A stretch of DNA of 64,000 bases from Enchytraeus crypticus (GCA_905160935.1 CAJHZI010000534.1:2123934-2187933), one strand, 5' to 3'. Numbered from the stretch's first letter, positions 37,001 to 54,401 are shown. Program-made: numbers and translations. Notes: generated from the letters alone by a model not told the origin.

Positions 37001-37300
37001 GATAACGTCTAAGCAAGAAATCAGTTAGAATTAATTGTCTAATTTTCCAAACTTACAGCAAAAGCTTACTATATCGCTCAAAAATAAACAAATATGAGGT
37101 TGTTTTTGTTCTTTCTAATGACCATATTCTTTAACAAAATCAGCAATTTTGGAATGGTTATAACTTTTTTCCCCGAGGTCCGAGAAACAGGTAACTTTTC
37201 ATTCGAGTAGTCCTTAATATCCTCTATAACTACACAAAAATTCAGCTTTACACATTAAATGTCCGGGTATCACTATTATGAGATTTTATCTACCCGACTA
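34080..37300 (-). mobile_element. 3.2-kb DNA-transposon-like element with terminal inverted repeats
   Basis: The left end begins TAGTCGGGTAGA at 34080. The right end finishes TCTACCCGACTA at 37300. The inner parts of the two ends also match in inverted orientation: left CCGGAACATTTAACGCGTAA and AGCCAAATTTTT, right (reverse complement) CCGGACATTTAATGTGTAAA and GCTGAATTTTT. The inverted repeats extend about 60 bases with indels. Flanks permit a TA (or TAA) target duplication: ACTAA on the left and TAATA on the right. A decayed protein-coding region on the minus strand lies inside. I cannot assign a known superfamily. Confidence 0.7.
35138..36753 (-). pseudogene. Decayed protein of a multicopy metazoan family, inside the TIR element
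   Basis: Reading the minus strand from 36753 to 35138 gives pieces broken by stops and frameshifts. The N-terminal piece (36753-36424) has VVLNSCRKPYYKRK and a CLFC pair. A middle piece reads IQAARSYSIIVPLLLGLGVS. The next piece has VADNANHNVAALDGKGTFHV then MGIIAAST. The last frame continues with AIPIVPIFHTPMYSLTTMTF to 35138. From memory, uncharacterised multicopy proteins of cnidarians and molluscs carry a VADNxDHN...LDG.GTFHGMGIIA signature in the same order. Its position inside inverted repeats suggests it is, or travels with, a transposase. The acidic residues in VADN-DHN would fit an RNase-H-like site; here the DHN aspartate is Asn. Confidence 0.6.
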
Positions 37301-37305
37301 TAATA

Positions 37306-38230
37306 CATTAATAACAAATACCTTTTAAACCATGTTTATATTTAGACATCCCCTGACCGTAATTAATTTTCTTACCATAAAACCGTTGCTGGCACTAATC
37401 CTAGAACCTTTCTGTTTCTTGTTATTTGTTTTGTTGGCATGCAATAGAGCATGCCCACAAAACAATTATAAATAGTAATCATAAATGTCTGTAGTATTTT
37501 AATTAACTCGTCGCAATAAGTCAATTTGTCATTTTTGACTAAGGAGGCCCATGTTACTTCTCTGTTTTTAATTTTCAGTAATATTACTTGGATTACGGTG
37601 TTCATTGCATTGTAGTTTTCAAACTACATCATATGAAATTTATTTGGGATATTTTGGGGACAGGATTTAGCACATAAATGTGTTTGTCGTAACTTAAGTA
37701 GTGCTGGGTTGGGCAGTAGTCCCACTTGGATTGATTTGAAAAAGAGAGTGCTGTCGGCTTTGAATAAAAACTTCTGAGTGTTGACAGAGTATTTTTGTAT
37801 TCACACTAGCAACCAGCTAGTGTGAATCTATCGAAAGGCAGCTATTGACAATAATTAATTTTGGATAGACAAAGAAATAGCGATTATAAGAATGAATAAT
37901 TGCAAATAAAGGACACTCTGTCTGTTGAGTGGTGGTTATGCCATGTGTGTAATCAAATGAATGAAAAAACTTTATTGATATAACTTTGAACCCTGGTACC
38001 AGATAATTTATAGTATGATATAACATAAATGTAAGGCTGAAAGTGAGATTTCTTGGGTTTGTAATGATGGATGTTCTTAGAATACGATTGATGTTGTTTC
38101 ATTACGGCAGTGTCAGGTCCAGTGAAACAAGAATTAAACAAATTTTTGTAAATTATTTAATCTGACAGTTTGTAGATGTGAACTATAGGAGTGTTGATTA
38201 GTAATTTATAATTGATAGATCTGATATAAA
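37306..38230. other. Intergenic upstream of ECHS1
   Basis: AT-rich with only short, unconvincing ORFs. This stretch should contain the ECHS1 promoter, but I see no distinctive element. Confidence 0.4.
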
Positions 38231-38234
38231 AGAG

Positions 38235-43645
<5,411 letters not shown>

Positions 43646-43774
43646 GGCGAGATCACATCTAGCGGACCAAGAGGACTCGATTGTACTGTGTGCCAAGCTT
43701 TAACTCATGTGTATCGCTTACATAATTACTAATGACATACTCTCTTTACAACTTTGAGCTACTGCATACCATAG

Positions 43775-43885
43775 CACATCGTTGTATCAGGAGCTTGTGG
43801 TACAGATAGTAGCACATCGTTGTATCAGGTGCTTGTGGTACAGATAGTAGCACATCGTTGTATCAGGTGCTTGTATTGTCAGTAC
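43775..43885. repeat. 38-bp tandem repeat downstream of ECHS1
   Basis: Three copies of AGCACATCGTTGTATCAGGT plus GCTTGTGGTACAGATAGT, about 130 bases past the stop codon, so probably in the 3' UTR. 43890-44470 holds no gene I can support. Confidence 0.85.
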
Positions 43886-44479
43886 TAGTACTGGGCTCTC
43901 CTATCACTGGCACAGATTCTTTAGAAATCGACTATAATTGTTATATGGAGTTATATTTATTTGTTTATATTATGATTATTTAGTGTTATGTCAGGGACCA
44001 TGAGATATGTGTTGATTATATAATAATTATATAGGATTATAGGGTTGTATTCAGTGACAACGAGATATATTGACGGACTTGGAGAGAACTTCTAAAGCTT
44101 TCTTCACAAGCACCACACGCCACTCTTTTAACTACAGTAGGCCTATTTATGGCGTTACAAAACTAATTTTCTGAAAGATTTTAATATGTATAATTCGTTG
44201 TAATTAAAATGTTATGTTCGGTATAATGACCGTCTTTTAAATTTCTTGTTGTAGTGTCATTGTCCTCAGTATGTCACAATCATTGAGAAACTATGCGCGA
44301 GTCATACAGTCAGCGTTGATATATTTTTATTTAAAGAGCTTCTCTAATTTTATTCTTGACTTTAGTCTAGCGCTTTGATAATGATGTACCTGTGCTCACA
44401 ACTATCAACATTTTTTATGCTAATTCCTACTGTATAGCATAACTCCTAGCTATTTCTTTCTTTATAGCAAACTTAACTC

Positions 44480-44670
44480 ATAAAAGAGGTCATAGAAGGT
44501 TGAATGGAAGGAAATAGAGGCAGCTGCAGGCCGAGATTAGGTATGTTAGATGATTTAAAGACCCACTCATATGTGGACATGAAGAGGAAGGCGTAAGACA
44601 GAGAAGAGTGGAGGCGTTATATACTATGGACTTGCCAGTAAGCAGTGCACTAAGAGAGAGAGAGCGTAAC
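44480..44670 (+). mobile_element. Second, shorter LINE 3' end with (GA)n tail
   Basis: Matches 32995-33175: AAAAGAGGTCATAGAAGGT, then GCCGAGATTAGGTATGTTAG, then GCAGTGCACTAAGAGAGAGA. It is 5'-truncated within the post-RT tail and carries stop codons. Flanks on both sides contain TAGCATAAC-CCTAGC/T-type repeats, so it seems to have inserted into a local tandem repeat. Confidence 0.85.
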
Positions 44671-44699
44671 ACCTAACTATTTCCTCCTCTATAGCATAA

Positions 44700-45056
44700 C
44701 ACCTAGTTGTTGTTTCACTTGTGGTTTATTCACTGGTGGCTCATTCACTGAAGGTTTATTCACTGATAGTTTATTCACTGATGGTTTATTCACTGATGGT
44801 TTATTCACTGGTGGCTCATTCACTGATGGTTTATTCACTGGTGGTTTATTCACTGATGGTTTATTCACTGGTGGCTTATTCACGGGTGGCTTATTCACTG
44901 GTGGTTTATTCACTGGTGGTTTATTCACTGATGGTTTATTCACTGATGGTTTATTCACTGATGGTTTATTCACTGGTGGTTTATTCACTGATGGTTTATT
45001 CACTGGTGGCTTATTCACTGGTGGTTTATTCACTGGTGGTTTATTCACTGGTGGTT
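44700..45056. repeat. 15-bp minisatellite, about 22 copies
   Basis: Unit TTTATTCACTGATGG or TTTATTCACTGGTGG, with occasional CTCATTCACTGG. The paired 119-codon ORFs (MVYSL and VNKPP/VNKPS periods) are artefacts of a 15-base unit without stops. 45070-45730 holds no supported gene. Confidence 0.92.
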
Positions 45057-45732
45057 TATGGCACTTTAGAGAAATTATAGTTACTCTAGCGTCGGATTAG
45101 CCATTTTTAGTTTTCTATTGGCATCCATCAGTTCTTAGATTATCAAATCAACCACATACATTAAACCGTTAGAATTTAAAATCAGAGGAATGTAGTTGAA
45201 GGATAAAATGCATGAGAATAACAAGTAAATAGTAAAATGCCTAGTAACAACAGATATGATTTTTCTATCATCGTCCGTGACAACATGGATCACAGGATAT
45301 AAAGTTGTCTTAAGATAGCGCTCACTGTTCTGTTTACGGATAAGTGGATAAACCATTCCGGGACTTGAGTCCTCTAGCACGAGAACTTGAATACTGTAAC
45401 ATGTGGACTTGAATCCTATATAGGACTCGTGTAGTGGACGTGTTCGATGTCAACAATTAGCCCTTCCATACAGCCGCAGCTCCTGATTGAGTTATAAAGC
45501 TAAGAGTCCCAATGTTATCAGCTGATTGCGTCTGCAATAGAACTTCGTAAGGACCTATTCGCTTATCGCTCCCGAGTGTTTGATATAAGAAGTGTTGTGA
45601 ACTCATTTGAGTCCATATAATAACTGCTGTATAAGTGTGCTGTCAGATTGTGTGTGAGTGCGCCAAGAAGTCCCATGCTAATTGTGTCCTAGGATAAGAT
45701 CATGGGAAAGTATTCTATAGAAATAGAGTCAT

Positions 45733-45758
45733 TGAGAGAGAGAGAGAGAGAGAGATAC

Positions 45759-45808
<50 letters not shown>

Positions 45809-45842
45809 CATATATATATAACAGTATTATATATATATATAC

Positions 45843-45904
<62 letters not shown>

Positions 45905-45929
45905 ATATAGATATATATATATAATATAT

Positions 45930-45973
<44 letters not shown>

Positions 45974-45990
45974 GAGAGAGAGAGACAGTG
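45733..45990. repeat. (GA)/(TA)/(GA) compound microsatellite
   Basis: A GA run, then about 170 bases of TA-rich sequence with short ATATTATA interruptions, then a second GA run. No coding potential. 46000-46830 holds no supported gene. Confidence 0.9.
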
Positions 45991-46836
45991 CATTGTTCTC
46001 GATAGAGAGAAAGCGGCTGACTCAGTCACGTGATTATTTCACAACACAATAAGCCCTTCTCGATTTACTTCAATAGACTGTTCACCTCTTAACTAACAAT
46101 CAAAAGCCTTCAGTTTATCGCTGAGCTAAGCTGTCATTTCTATGTAAACTTAGCCCTGTAGATCTCAAATGATTTGTGCAGTCAAAGTTTTTAATGTAAT
46201 GCAGCTCGCACAGTGAACGCGGATCAGTGATCCGGGCCAGATCTCTACCATTGGAACTGAAGTATCAGCGTTAGTGTTCGTGACCTAGTGGTACTGACCA
46301 GTGCTTGGAATTACCTGATACCTAGTGTAGACAACACAACACGCTTTGTATAAGCCTGTAGGTGGCGGAATTAGAGAGCTATCGCCTACAGTTCATTAGA
46401 CATACTGCTAATGCCAGCAAATAATTGTAATTTACTCGACTCAGGTACAAGGCTTTGAAGTAATTGAGTAGCAACCACAGTGCGACAGCAGCAGCTGTTG
46501 GCAGGTGTCGCTAATGTACGATTGTTAGCAACTAAAGACGTCAGGACCATCTGTAGCTGTGGTCTTTCGAACAAAAATGCTTAATAATTATCATTCGTTA
46601 ACCTTCGGCAGCTAGTGAGGTTATGTAGGAGGTAGATCCACTGACTGTGAAGCTCTATTTGAGAGTTTGAATGTTAGAAACGTTAATATCGTAGATTAAA
46701 ACAGCAAAGTGTACATGTAGACATACGATGTAGGTTACATTTGCAGTGTAGGTCTTTAGTGCCTACCCAAATTTTTACACTCTAAATCAATTTGATACAT
46801 TTCAACAGGATAATATGTCATATTTGCATTTCACAG

Positions 46837-47115
46837 AATTTTAAACTTCACGGTTTTGGATTTAGGCCTACACTGATTGCATTTATGCCATTCCATAGGC
46901 AGTTGAAGACCTGCCCTTTCCATCTCTCTTTAAATTTCCATCCAGTGTCCATGAGTTACAACCAGGGCCTAAACCTCCTTTTCTTGGACTGCTTTCTAGA
47001 TTTTGGAATTTCACCGTTTTTGGACGTTCTTCTTACTCGCCGGCTTGATTTTATCTCAATAGTGCTCGATGTTGTCATTGATGACTGTAGCACTCTAATT
47101 GTTGTTATGTTATGT
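46837..47115 (-). mobile_element. Dispersed repeat family A, longest copy
   Basis: On the plus strand it reads CTTCACGGTTTTGGATTTAG at one end and GCCGGCTTGATTTTATCTCA, ATAGTGCTCGATGTTGTCAT, AGCACTCTAATTGTTGTTAT at the other. The extra 150 bases match, reversed, the portion after 50930. This may approximate the full element (about 280 bases). Confidence 0.7.
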
Positions 47116-47721
47116 TATCATTTATATGCAAAGAGTGTAAAAAATAAAGGCATTGATTAAATTATATGAAATAAAGCTACAGTGGACCAACACTTTGGGC
47201 AGGCACTGTAGTCCTTTGTGTAGGGCCTTGTTATTTTTATTGTTCTGCTTATTTGCATAAACAACTAATACAACATATTTGTAGGAAGAATGGCAGCCTA
47301 TCGCTCTCATAAAATGGGCTCTCTCCTCCTCACATGCGCTTCTATTGTACAATAACACTAGTGTTGATTAAGACTATAGGCTACGCTATAAGCCTATTGC
47401 AAGAAAACATCAGATTCTGTAGAACTACGCACGCCAGCGTAGCACTAAATATATTGGAGCACTGATCAAGTTCATAATAGATCTCTTAATTGCGCGGTAA
47501 TGAAGACATTCAAATCGTTTTAAGGGAAATAGGCATCTGGATTTAAATTTTTCAGTTAGGCCTACGATTAATAAGTAGTCATATAATATTATTTAATCCA
47601 TGGCTCACATTTAGTTAGTTGCATGTGCCACGTTGTCTGTGTTGTTTGCGAACTGTACAGGGGGTTTATTCCCATTTTGTTGTTCATATTATATAAATAA
47701 ATAGGCCTAATTAGAAGTCAT

Positions 47722-47724
<3 letters not shown>

Positions 47725-47762
<38 letters not shown>

Positions 47763-47904
47763 TTATAAATATATATACAATTATATATATATCTATATAA
47801 TATATATATATATCTATATATATATAATATAGATATATATATATATAATATATAGATATAATTATATACTTATAAATAAATAATTAGAAGTATCATATAG
47901 AGTA

Positions 47905-47964
<60 letters not shown>

Positions 47965-47965
47965 C
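47725..47965. repeat. (TA)n microsatellite cluster
   Basis: Two TA tracts (about 47725-47860 and 47908-47962) around a short unique segment with TATAAATAAATAATTAGAAG. 47120-47720 and 47965-48760 hold no gene I can support. Confidence 0.9.
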
Positions 47966-48761
47966 TAATATTTAAATTGACTGTAGGCTTATAATATAAT
48001 AGTAGTTATTGGCTAAATTGTTTAATCCTAAATTACCTTTTATTAATTTACCTTAATGTAGGTGGAATATAATCCATGGTCAGGATTGGTCTCATGGATA
48101 TATTAGAGTGCGGTAATTACACTATGTCGGTGTCGCGGGGCCTCAACGAATAGATCAACCGCGAACACTACAGGTAATAAGAGGCGACTAAGCAGTGAGC
48201 TCATGGAGCCAATGTAAACTGATTGAGAAGCCATATTTCCTCAGTTATTTTAAATGCTACCTTGAGGTTTAGTAAAGGCCTTTGTGACTGAACTAATTTT
48301 TCGATCTATATGGAGCTGGTTTTCTTAGACCATTGAGTGTTAAAGCAGACTCAGGCTGTGTGTAGGAATATGTACCGGGGACCTGTCACTTGACAGAGAA
48401 CGAGATCATTCCTTGTTCTTTATATCATAATTAAAACTGATTAATTTTAACTTAGGAGGATTATATATCGGCTACAAATAATTAGCATAAAAAGGTTTGT
48501 TTTCAGTGTAGCAGTTAAACGGTTGCTAGCGGATGCCATTCATTAGGGCCTCGCAAAGTGGCCTAATTAGAGAGCTGAGGTGATATATAGGAGCTCCAAC
48601 TGTAGATACGTGTTATGTGTGATCAGCTGAGATCTGTTAGCATTGGCTCATTCATCTGCCACAGACACTAGAGACATCTGTAGACCATTTCATTCATACA
48701 AGATATTAGAAGAGTTAACCACACATAGGCAGGAGATGTGAGACTGGTCTAGCGCGTTTAG

Positions 48762-49075
48762 ATGGCACTACAAGACAACGAGTTACGTGGCACAGCTACA
48801 GACACGGCGTGGAGTGGTAACCCTGCACAGTGTGGAGATGACACAGTGAATAACAACAACAAGATGACAGTGAGAGGGATGAGCCCTCGTGTAGAGCTGC
48901 GCTGCTGCAGTGATGAGGAGCCGGTCGAGTGCTCGGGCGACCCCACCGGCTCTCCCGTCAGATCCAACAACGACTGGGAGTCCACCTATCACAGGCTGAG
49001 ACGAGCTTCCGCTATGATGTATGCTACACCAATCAATCAACCAATCAACCAATCAATCAATCAACCAATCCATCC

Positions 49076-49125
<50 letters not shown>

Positions 49126-51640
49126 AGAAAAACGAAGCTGACTACAACATTAGCTAAACAGACTATTTCGAATCCACACAAAAGCACTGTCTTAACAATA
49201 TCACAGTAGGCCTATGAATCAATATTTGATCTGTACAATATAAATTAATGTATAGTGCCTATAATTGTTGCCTTACATTCATAAGTCTATACGTAATGGG
49301 CTTTTTTTAACAGAGTCCAGAGTTTATTCATTGACCAACTATCGATATTTTAACAATTCTACGCGGTTTCCTAGAAGGTGGTCTAGGGGTAAATGGAAAT
49401 GCCTCAAAGTGGAAACCGGTGAATGTTTTGAAACGGTCGTTAAACCTTGACCTTCTGTTATTCGGTTCTTAGCTTCTTCATTACTACCGAGATACTTTTA
49501 CACTGACATTAATAATATGCAATTTTATTACCAAATGTCAAACAACGTTATCACCAGTATCGTTTAACACAAAAGTGCTTTCTAAAAAAACTTATCTTAA
49601 CGAAGTATAAGAGAAGAAGGGTAGAACAACGTCAGAGGACTCAAGAGAAGACACAGGATCCCAAGCACTGAAGGACCTCACTCTCTGACGACCGGAACAG
49701 AAGTGAGTAAAACTAAACTAAGTCACTTCCCTCCTAAACTAAAAACGTGAGGGTAAAGTTCGCCTCAAGTTTGAACTCGACAACGTTACGAAAAAGAAAG
49801 AACAGTGGATAACAGTGTTGTTGTTATCTCACTGTTACAATATAAATTAATAACTCAATTTGTATTAAATATGAAAACTAAAAATAGTGAAATGAAGACA
49901 GGCCCTACTAGGAATACAAGTGCTGGCAGATGATTAAGACTTAGCTAGTAGCTATTATAATACTGCGGGCATCAAAATACTGCATAAGCTTACTGTATAC
50001 GGGAATGTCGAGTCAAACCGAATCATTTTATTTCAGACACATTCACGTCCATATAAGAAAGATTCTATGGAGAGTACAAAAGATTTTCAAAAGTAGGACC
50101 TTAATGGACAGAGGAACAGTAAACATACAGGCACTGACATGTAAACACAGCAGCACTGAGATGTAAACACACCGGCACCGACATGTAAACATATACAGGC
50201 ACTGACATGTAAACACACCTGCACTGACAAGTAAACATACAAGAACTGACAAGTAAACACACAGGCACTGACATGTAAACACAGCAGCACTGACATGTAA
50301 ACACACCGGCACTGACATGTAAACACACCTGCACTGATAAGTAAACATACAAGAACTGACAAGTAAACACACAGGAATTGACATGTAAACACACCGGCAC
50401 TGACATATAAACACACAGGCATTGACAAATAAACACACAGGCACTGACATGTAAACATACAGGCACTGACATGCAAATACACTTGCACTGTAAGCACAAA
50501 TAAATCGTTAGCACACCAGGCTATGTTAAGCCACTGCAGGCCATATATAATTATAAACATTAGACATTCTAAACGCAATTATTTTCAACGAATATCTGAG
50601 ATTAATGCGTGTGTTACTCTTTTACAGTGGAGCGAGTACAGTTGCCATTGACAACAAGATCGAGCAAGCTATGGTACGTACAGCAACAGTTTAATAGGCC
50701 CGTATTCTATAACTTAGATATTATCTAAACACGTGATCCGTCCAAGCAGCGATCATTCAGATGTATCAAATGATTTATATTTAAATAATAATTATAATTG
50801 CTACAATTCGAGGGCTACAGTCATCAATGACAACTTCGAGTACTAAGGAGACAAAATGAAGCCCGCCTACAAAAAGAGGCACCAAAACCGATGCAAATTC
50901 CAAAATCCAGAAAATCAGTCCAAAGTTAAAGGGAAAGGGAATGAAAGAAAAGGAGGTTTACGCGCTGGTCGCAACTCATGAACACTGGATGGAAAGTATA
51001 AAAGTATTAAAGTATGATGAATAACATTGACTATACATGACAGTGATGCCTATGACAGTGATGACCATCAAAGTGATGACTATGATAATATGTTAGCATA
51101 CTACATATTAACTACGTGTTATGTTAATAGCACCTCTTGAATCCATATCACATATTAACTACGTGTTATATTAATAACACCTCTTGAATGCGCATCACAT
51201 ATTAACTACGTGTTATGTTAATAGCACCTCTTGAATGCGCATCACATATTAACTATGTGTTATGTTAATAGCACCTCTTGAATGCACATCACATATTGAC
51301 AATGTGTTATGTTAATAGTACCTCTTGAATGCACATCACATATTGACTATGTGTTATGTTGATAGCACCTCTTGAAGGTACTTCACATGTTAACTATGTG
51401 TTATGTTTTAGGATCTAGTTAAGACACATCACATGTTAACTAGGTGTTATGTTTTAGGATCTAGTTAAGACACATCTCATGTTCGCTGTTCGAGAAGAGA
51501 TGGAGATTTTACGAGAAGAGATAAATCAGTTGAAAGACAGAAACATTTTACTTGAAGAAGAGAACAGAATATTGAGAGCCGTTTTGAATCAGCAATCAAT
51601 CGCTAAACTGACATTTCATCTCAACACGCTAGCACAATAG
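48762..51640 (+). CDS. TSC22D: TSC22 domain family protein, complete 3-exon gene (161 aa)
   Basis: TSC22D proteins are leucine-zipper factors that dimerise and modulate transcription and cell-volume or stress signalling. Exons: 48762-49018 (donor GAT|GTATGC), 50628-50673 and 51458-51640; phases join. The ATG directly follows an in-frame TAG. The first 85 residues are Ser/Asn/Asp-rich with no domain. The TSC box spans exons 2 and 3: GASTVAIDNKIEQAM then DLVKTHLMFAVREEMEILRE. The zipper continues EINQLKDRNILLEEENRILR with Leu/Ile heptads. This matches the C-terminus of vertebrate TSC22D1-4 and fly bunched. A short isoform-type gene; the member (1-4) is not resolved, and longer isoforms from upstream exons are possible. 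Intron 2 carries a tandem array that ends with a duplicate of the exon 3 acceptor. Confidence 0.95.
49030..49125. repeat. (AATC)n microsatellite in TSC22D intron 1
   Basis: About 23 tetranucleotides CAAT, partly CAAC, start 12 bases after the exon 1 donor. The ORFs ending in Ile-Asn-Gln-Ser repeats arise from it. The interval 49130-50100 holds no further feature. Confidence 0.9.
50100..50495. repeat. 22-bp minisatellite in TSC22D intron 1
   Basis: About seventeen copies of GCACTGACATGTAAACACAC plus two bases, with variants ACATACAAGA and ATAAAC. Three overlapping Cys/Val-rich minus-strand ORFs come from it. Confidence 0.9.
50811..50990 (+). mobile_element. Dispersed repeat family A in TSC22D intron 2
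   Basis: Begins GGGCTACAGTCATCAATGAC, followed by AACTTCGAGTACTAAGGAGA, and extends through GGAGGTTTACGCGCTGGTCG and CATGAACACTGGATGGAAAG. It sits in sense orientation relative to the gene, about 140 bases after exon 2. Confidence 0.7.
51090..51475 (+). repeat. 46-bp tandem array ending in a duplicated exon 3 acceptor
   Basis: About eight units of CACATATTAACTACGTGTTA, TGTTAATAG, CACCTCTTGAATGC. The last two units instead read GTGTTATGTTTTAG|GATCTAGTTAAGACACATC, giving exon-like starts at 51412 and 51458 (real), 46 bases apart. Exon 3's first 19 bases are thus duplicated together with a complete acceptor. Confidence 0.88.
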
Positions 51641-51899
51641 AGATTGTAATCTGTCAATCATCTCGTTTTCACTCTAAATTCTAATAACGTCTCACACAGT
51701 ACTGGCATTGGGAGCTAAATCGCGCTGTAACAGCATGTGTCTGCAACAGAGACGAAACAGACGTTAAACCAATCTTTAGATCTTATTGCGCGCACAGTTT
51801 CAAGAACACGACTTTTAATTACTGCATATTTAGAATTTTTAGACATACACGAAGTATGAGGACCGTAGCGAACAATGCTGCAGACTGCTCTTTGATAAC

Positions 51900-52175
51900 C
51901 TCCCCATCAACTACAGTTGATAGCCTCTCTACAGTTGATAAGCTCTCTATCAGTTAGGCCTACAGTTGATAGCCTCTCTATCAGCTACAGTCAATAGCCT
52001 CTCTATCAGCTATAGTTGATAACCTCTCTATCAGCTACAGTTGATAACCTCTCTATCAGTTAGGCCTACAGTTGATAGCCTCTCTATCAGCTACAGTTGA
52101 TAACCTCTCTATCAGCTACAGTTGATAACCTCTCTATCAGCTACAGTTGATAACCTCTCTATCAACTGTACTGTG
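51900..52175. repeat. 25-bp minisatellite downstream of TSC22D
   Basis: About ten copies of CAGTTGATAACCTCTCTATC plus AGCTA, some with TTAGGCCTA inserted. No coding potential. Confidence 0.88.
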
Positions 52176-52259
52176 CCAGTGCTGTAGTTGGAAAAAAAGA
52201 AGTGGAGGAGCTATCGATATAAAAAACAAGGTTGGTCGCGAAATATTTTAACTGGGGGT

Positions 52260-52521
52260 GGGGGGGGGGGGGGGGGGCATTCATAGAGAGCGTGGTTAGC
52301 GTGAGACAGCAAGGGGGTCTGAGGGCAAGGGGTAAAACTCTTGTTGAGAGGTCAGGGGGCAGAGCCCTCTGAAGCTGATTTTTTTCATTTTCTCTCTGAA
52401 ACAGGCTGATAATTTCTAAAAACTGATAACGTTTTGCAGCTAAATAATTCTGCGAATTTATCGATCAGCACATATCTTCCATTGTTTTCAATAGAAATGA
52501 TTGCACTTCAAGACTATATCA

Positions 52522-52610
<89 letters not shown>

Positions 52611-52619
52611 ATATATATG

Positions 52620-52674
<55 letters not shown>

Positions 52675-52695
52675 ATATATAATATATATATATAC
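52260..52695. repeat. Poly-G run and (TA)n tract
   Basis: 18 consecutive G at 52260-52277, preceded by GGGGGT. About 250 bases on, TA dinucleotides fill 52525-52695 with GTATA and TGATATACA interruptions. The G-run could form a quadruplex and is error-prone in sequencing. Confidence 0.85.
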
Positions 52696-52957
52696 TCTGG
52701 TTTTTATAACTGATACCCCACTTTTGTTTTACAATATTTACAATAAAGTCGTGTAAGGAGTTGACCGATGTTCTTTAAATTTACAGTGGCCTACTTGACC
52801 AGCAGCCAATGCTATCAAACATAGAAAAATTTCGTTTGATTAACTTTAATAAAGTGAAAGTTATAGTTTTGCGAATAGGAGTGGGGTCAGATGAGAAATC
52901 TCCAGGAGGCCTACAGGATTACGAGTGTGTTAGATGCAACGTAAAATTTTCTCTATA

Positions 52958-53450
52958 AAAATAATAGCGAACACGTCACTTAAAATGATTGCTAATGTTA
53001 CTTTGAAGAGCAATTATTTCTTTTCAAAACGACGTAAAGTAGGTGCTGATATGTTCTTAACCTACGAAATTATTGAACTTTCAATGCATGCATTGCATGA
53101 AGAGAATTAACGAATGTGCGATTTTAACTGAGGCGCTAGAGGTGCAGTAGCTACGCTCACGTCCTCTCACAGCAGCTGAGCTCTCGCCTAGCACACGTAG
53201 GCCTAATGACGTCAGCGCGCGATAGCAGCTGTAGCCAGATATCTAACCAGCCTGATTTCCAATGAGTTGAAATCGTTTTTGCACAGGCAGTTTTTCGTAG
53301 CATCTTCATGCAATGTATGCATTAAAAGTTCAATAATTTTGTCAATTAATAACATATCAGTACGTATTTTATGTCGTTTTGAAAAGAAGTGATTGCTCTT
53401 CAAATTATTATTAGCATAAATTTTATGTGACGTGTTCGCTATTATTTCTA
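52958..53450. repeat. Imperfect inverted repeat, arms about 150 bp
   Basis: The left arm (about 52958-53107) contains ATAATAGCGAACACGTCACT, GAAGAGCAATTATTTC, TTTTCAAAACGACGTAAAGT and GCATTGCATGAAGA. The right arm (about 53297-53450), reverse-complemented, has ATAATAGCGAACACGTCACA, GAAGAGCAATCACTTC, TTTTCAAAACGACATAAAAT and CATTGCATGAAGA. Both arms can be read as the same 45-50-residue frame (SNYFFSKRRK against SNHFFSKRHK). A spacer of about 190 bases separates them. Confidence 0.8.
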
Positions 53451-53459
53451 TCACTTAAA

Positions 53460-54230
53460 AAATTGAAAGTTTTAAATCAATTTTAAATCAATCAATCAAT
53501 TAGGCTAATCAATTTCAAAACAGGAGCTGGACTACTGGACTGGGTTAAGTTCAGAAGCTACAGCCCGAACAAGGCTGGACCTAAGATGATGAACTGCAGG
53601 CTGAATGGCATTACTTCAAGAAAGTTGCACCAGGTCCCTAAATACATTAAAGCCATCTGATGATAAAGGACCTCAAAATCATTTAATATCAGCAGCCTCG
53701 CTAATTCGATTCTTATAGGCCTATATTAGCATTTAATAACTTCTGTAATCATCGTGTTAATTAGAACGAGCTCCCGCTTCATCAGCTCTGAGAACTGTTC
53801 TCGGACTATTGAGAAGTGACGAAGCGCCGCTCCTCCTCAACTACAGCAGTGGCTACAGCCTGTAGCAGACAGAGATGTTATCAATTGTAGCTGATATAGA
53901 GAACTACTAAATACTGAATTCAGAGGAAAGTAGGACAACTCGATTTTGATAGAAATCCCAGTGATAGACTGGATTGACAACAACATAAGACAGTGAGGTG
54001 TGCGAGTAACAGCAGTGGTTCTAGTGTATTACAAAGATCTTATTCTCCCATTAATACGTATGATTATCTCTCAATTTCATTTTTATTTTACAAATATTAT
54101 TTTTAAATGTTTCATTTTTAAAATACTTCCTTTTAACGATCGCAGTTCACAAAATTTATGGTAAATGGAAAAGAAATAAATATCAGTTATTAATTGTATT
54201 TGCAGGTCTGTTTACCCAACAACGAGTTAA
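53460..54230. other. Intergenic, no supported gene
   Basis: Ordinary AT-rich sequence with no ORF of note. A short stretch at 54245-54300 resembles one in ECHS1 intron 4 and may be a dispersed repeat. Confidence 0.4.
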
Positions 54231-54401
54231 ATTTGATAATAGTAACAGCTTGACGTCCGTTTTCTTATCCAGGGATGATGTCAGGGATATACCCACAGCA
54301 CACATCACTACAGATCAATTCACCCAGACCAATCTGCAAAAGAAATGTGCTGAGGAAAAGTAAGGTCCTAAATTGAAAGTCGGTCCGGAGATAAAAAATG
54401 C

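Noticed and set aside
50043..50578. Three Cys/Val-rich minus ORFs of about 135-163 codons resembling a Cys-rich protein
   Set aside because: All derive from the 22-base minisatellite in TSC22D intron 1; the cysteine spacing follows the repeat period.
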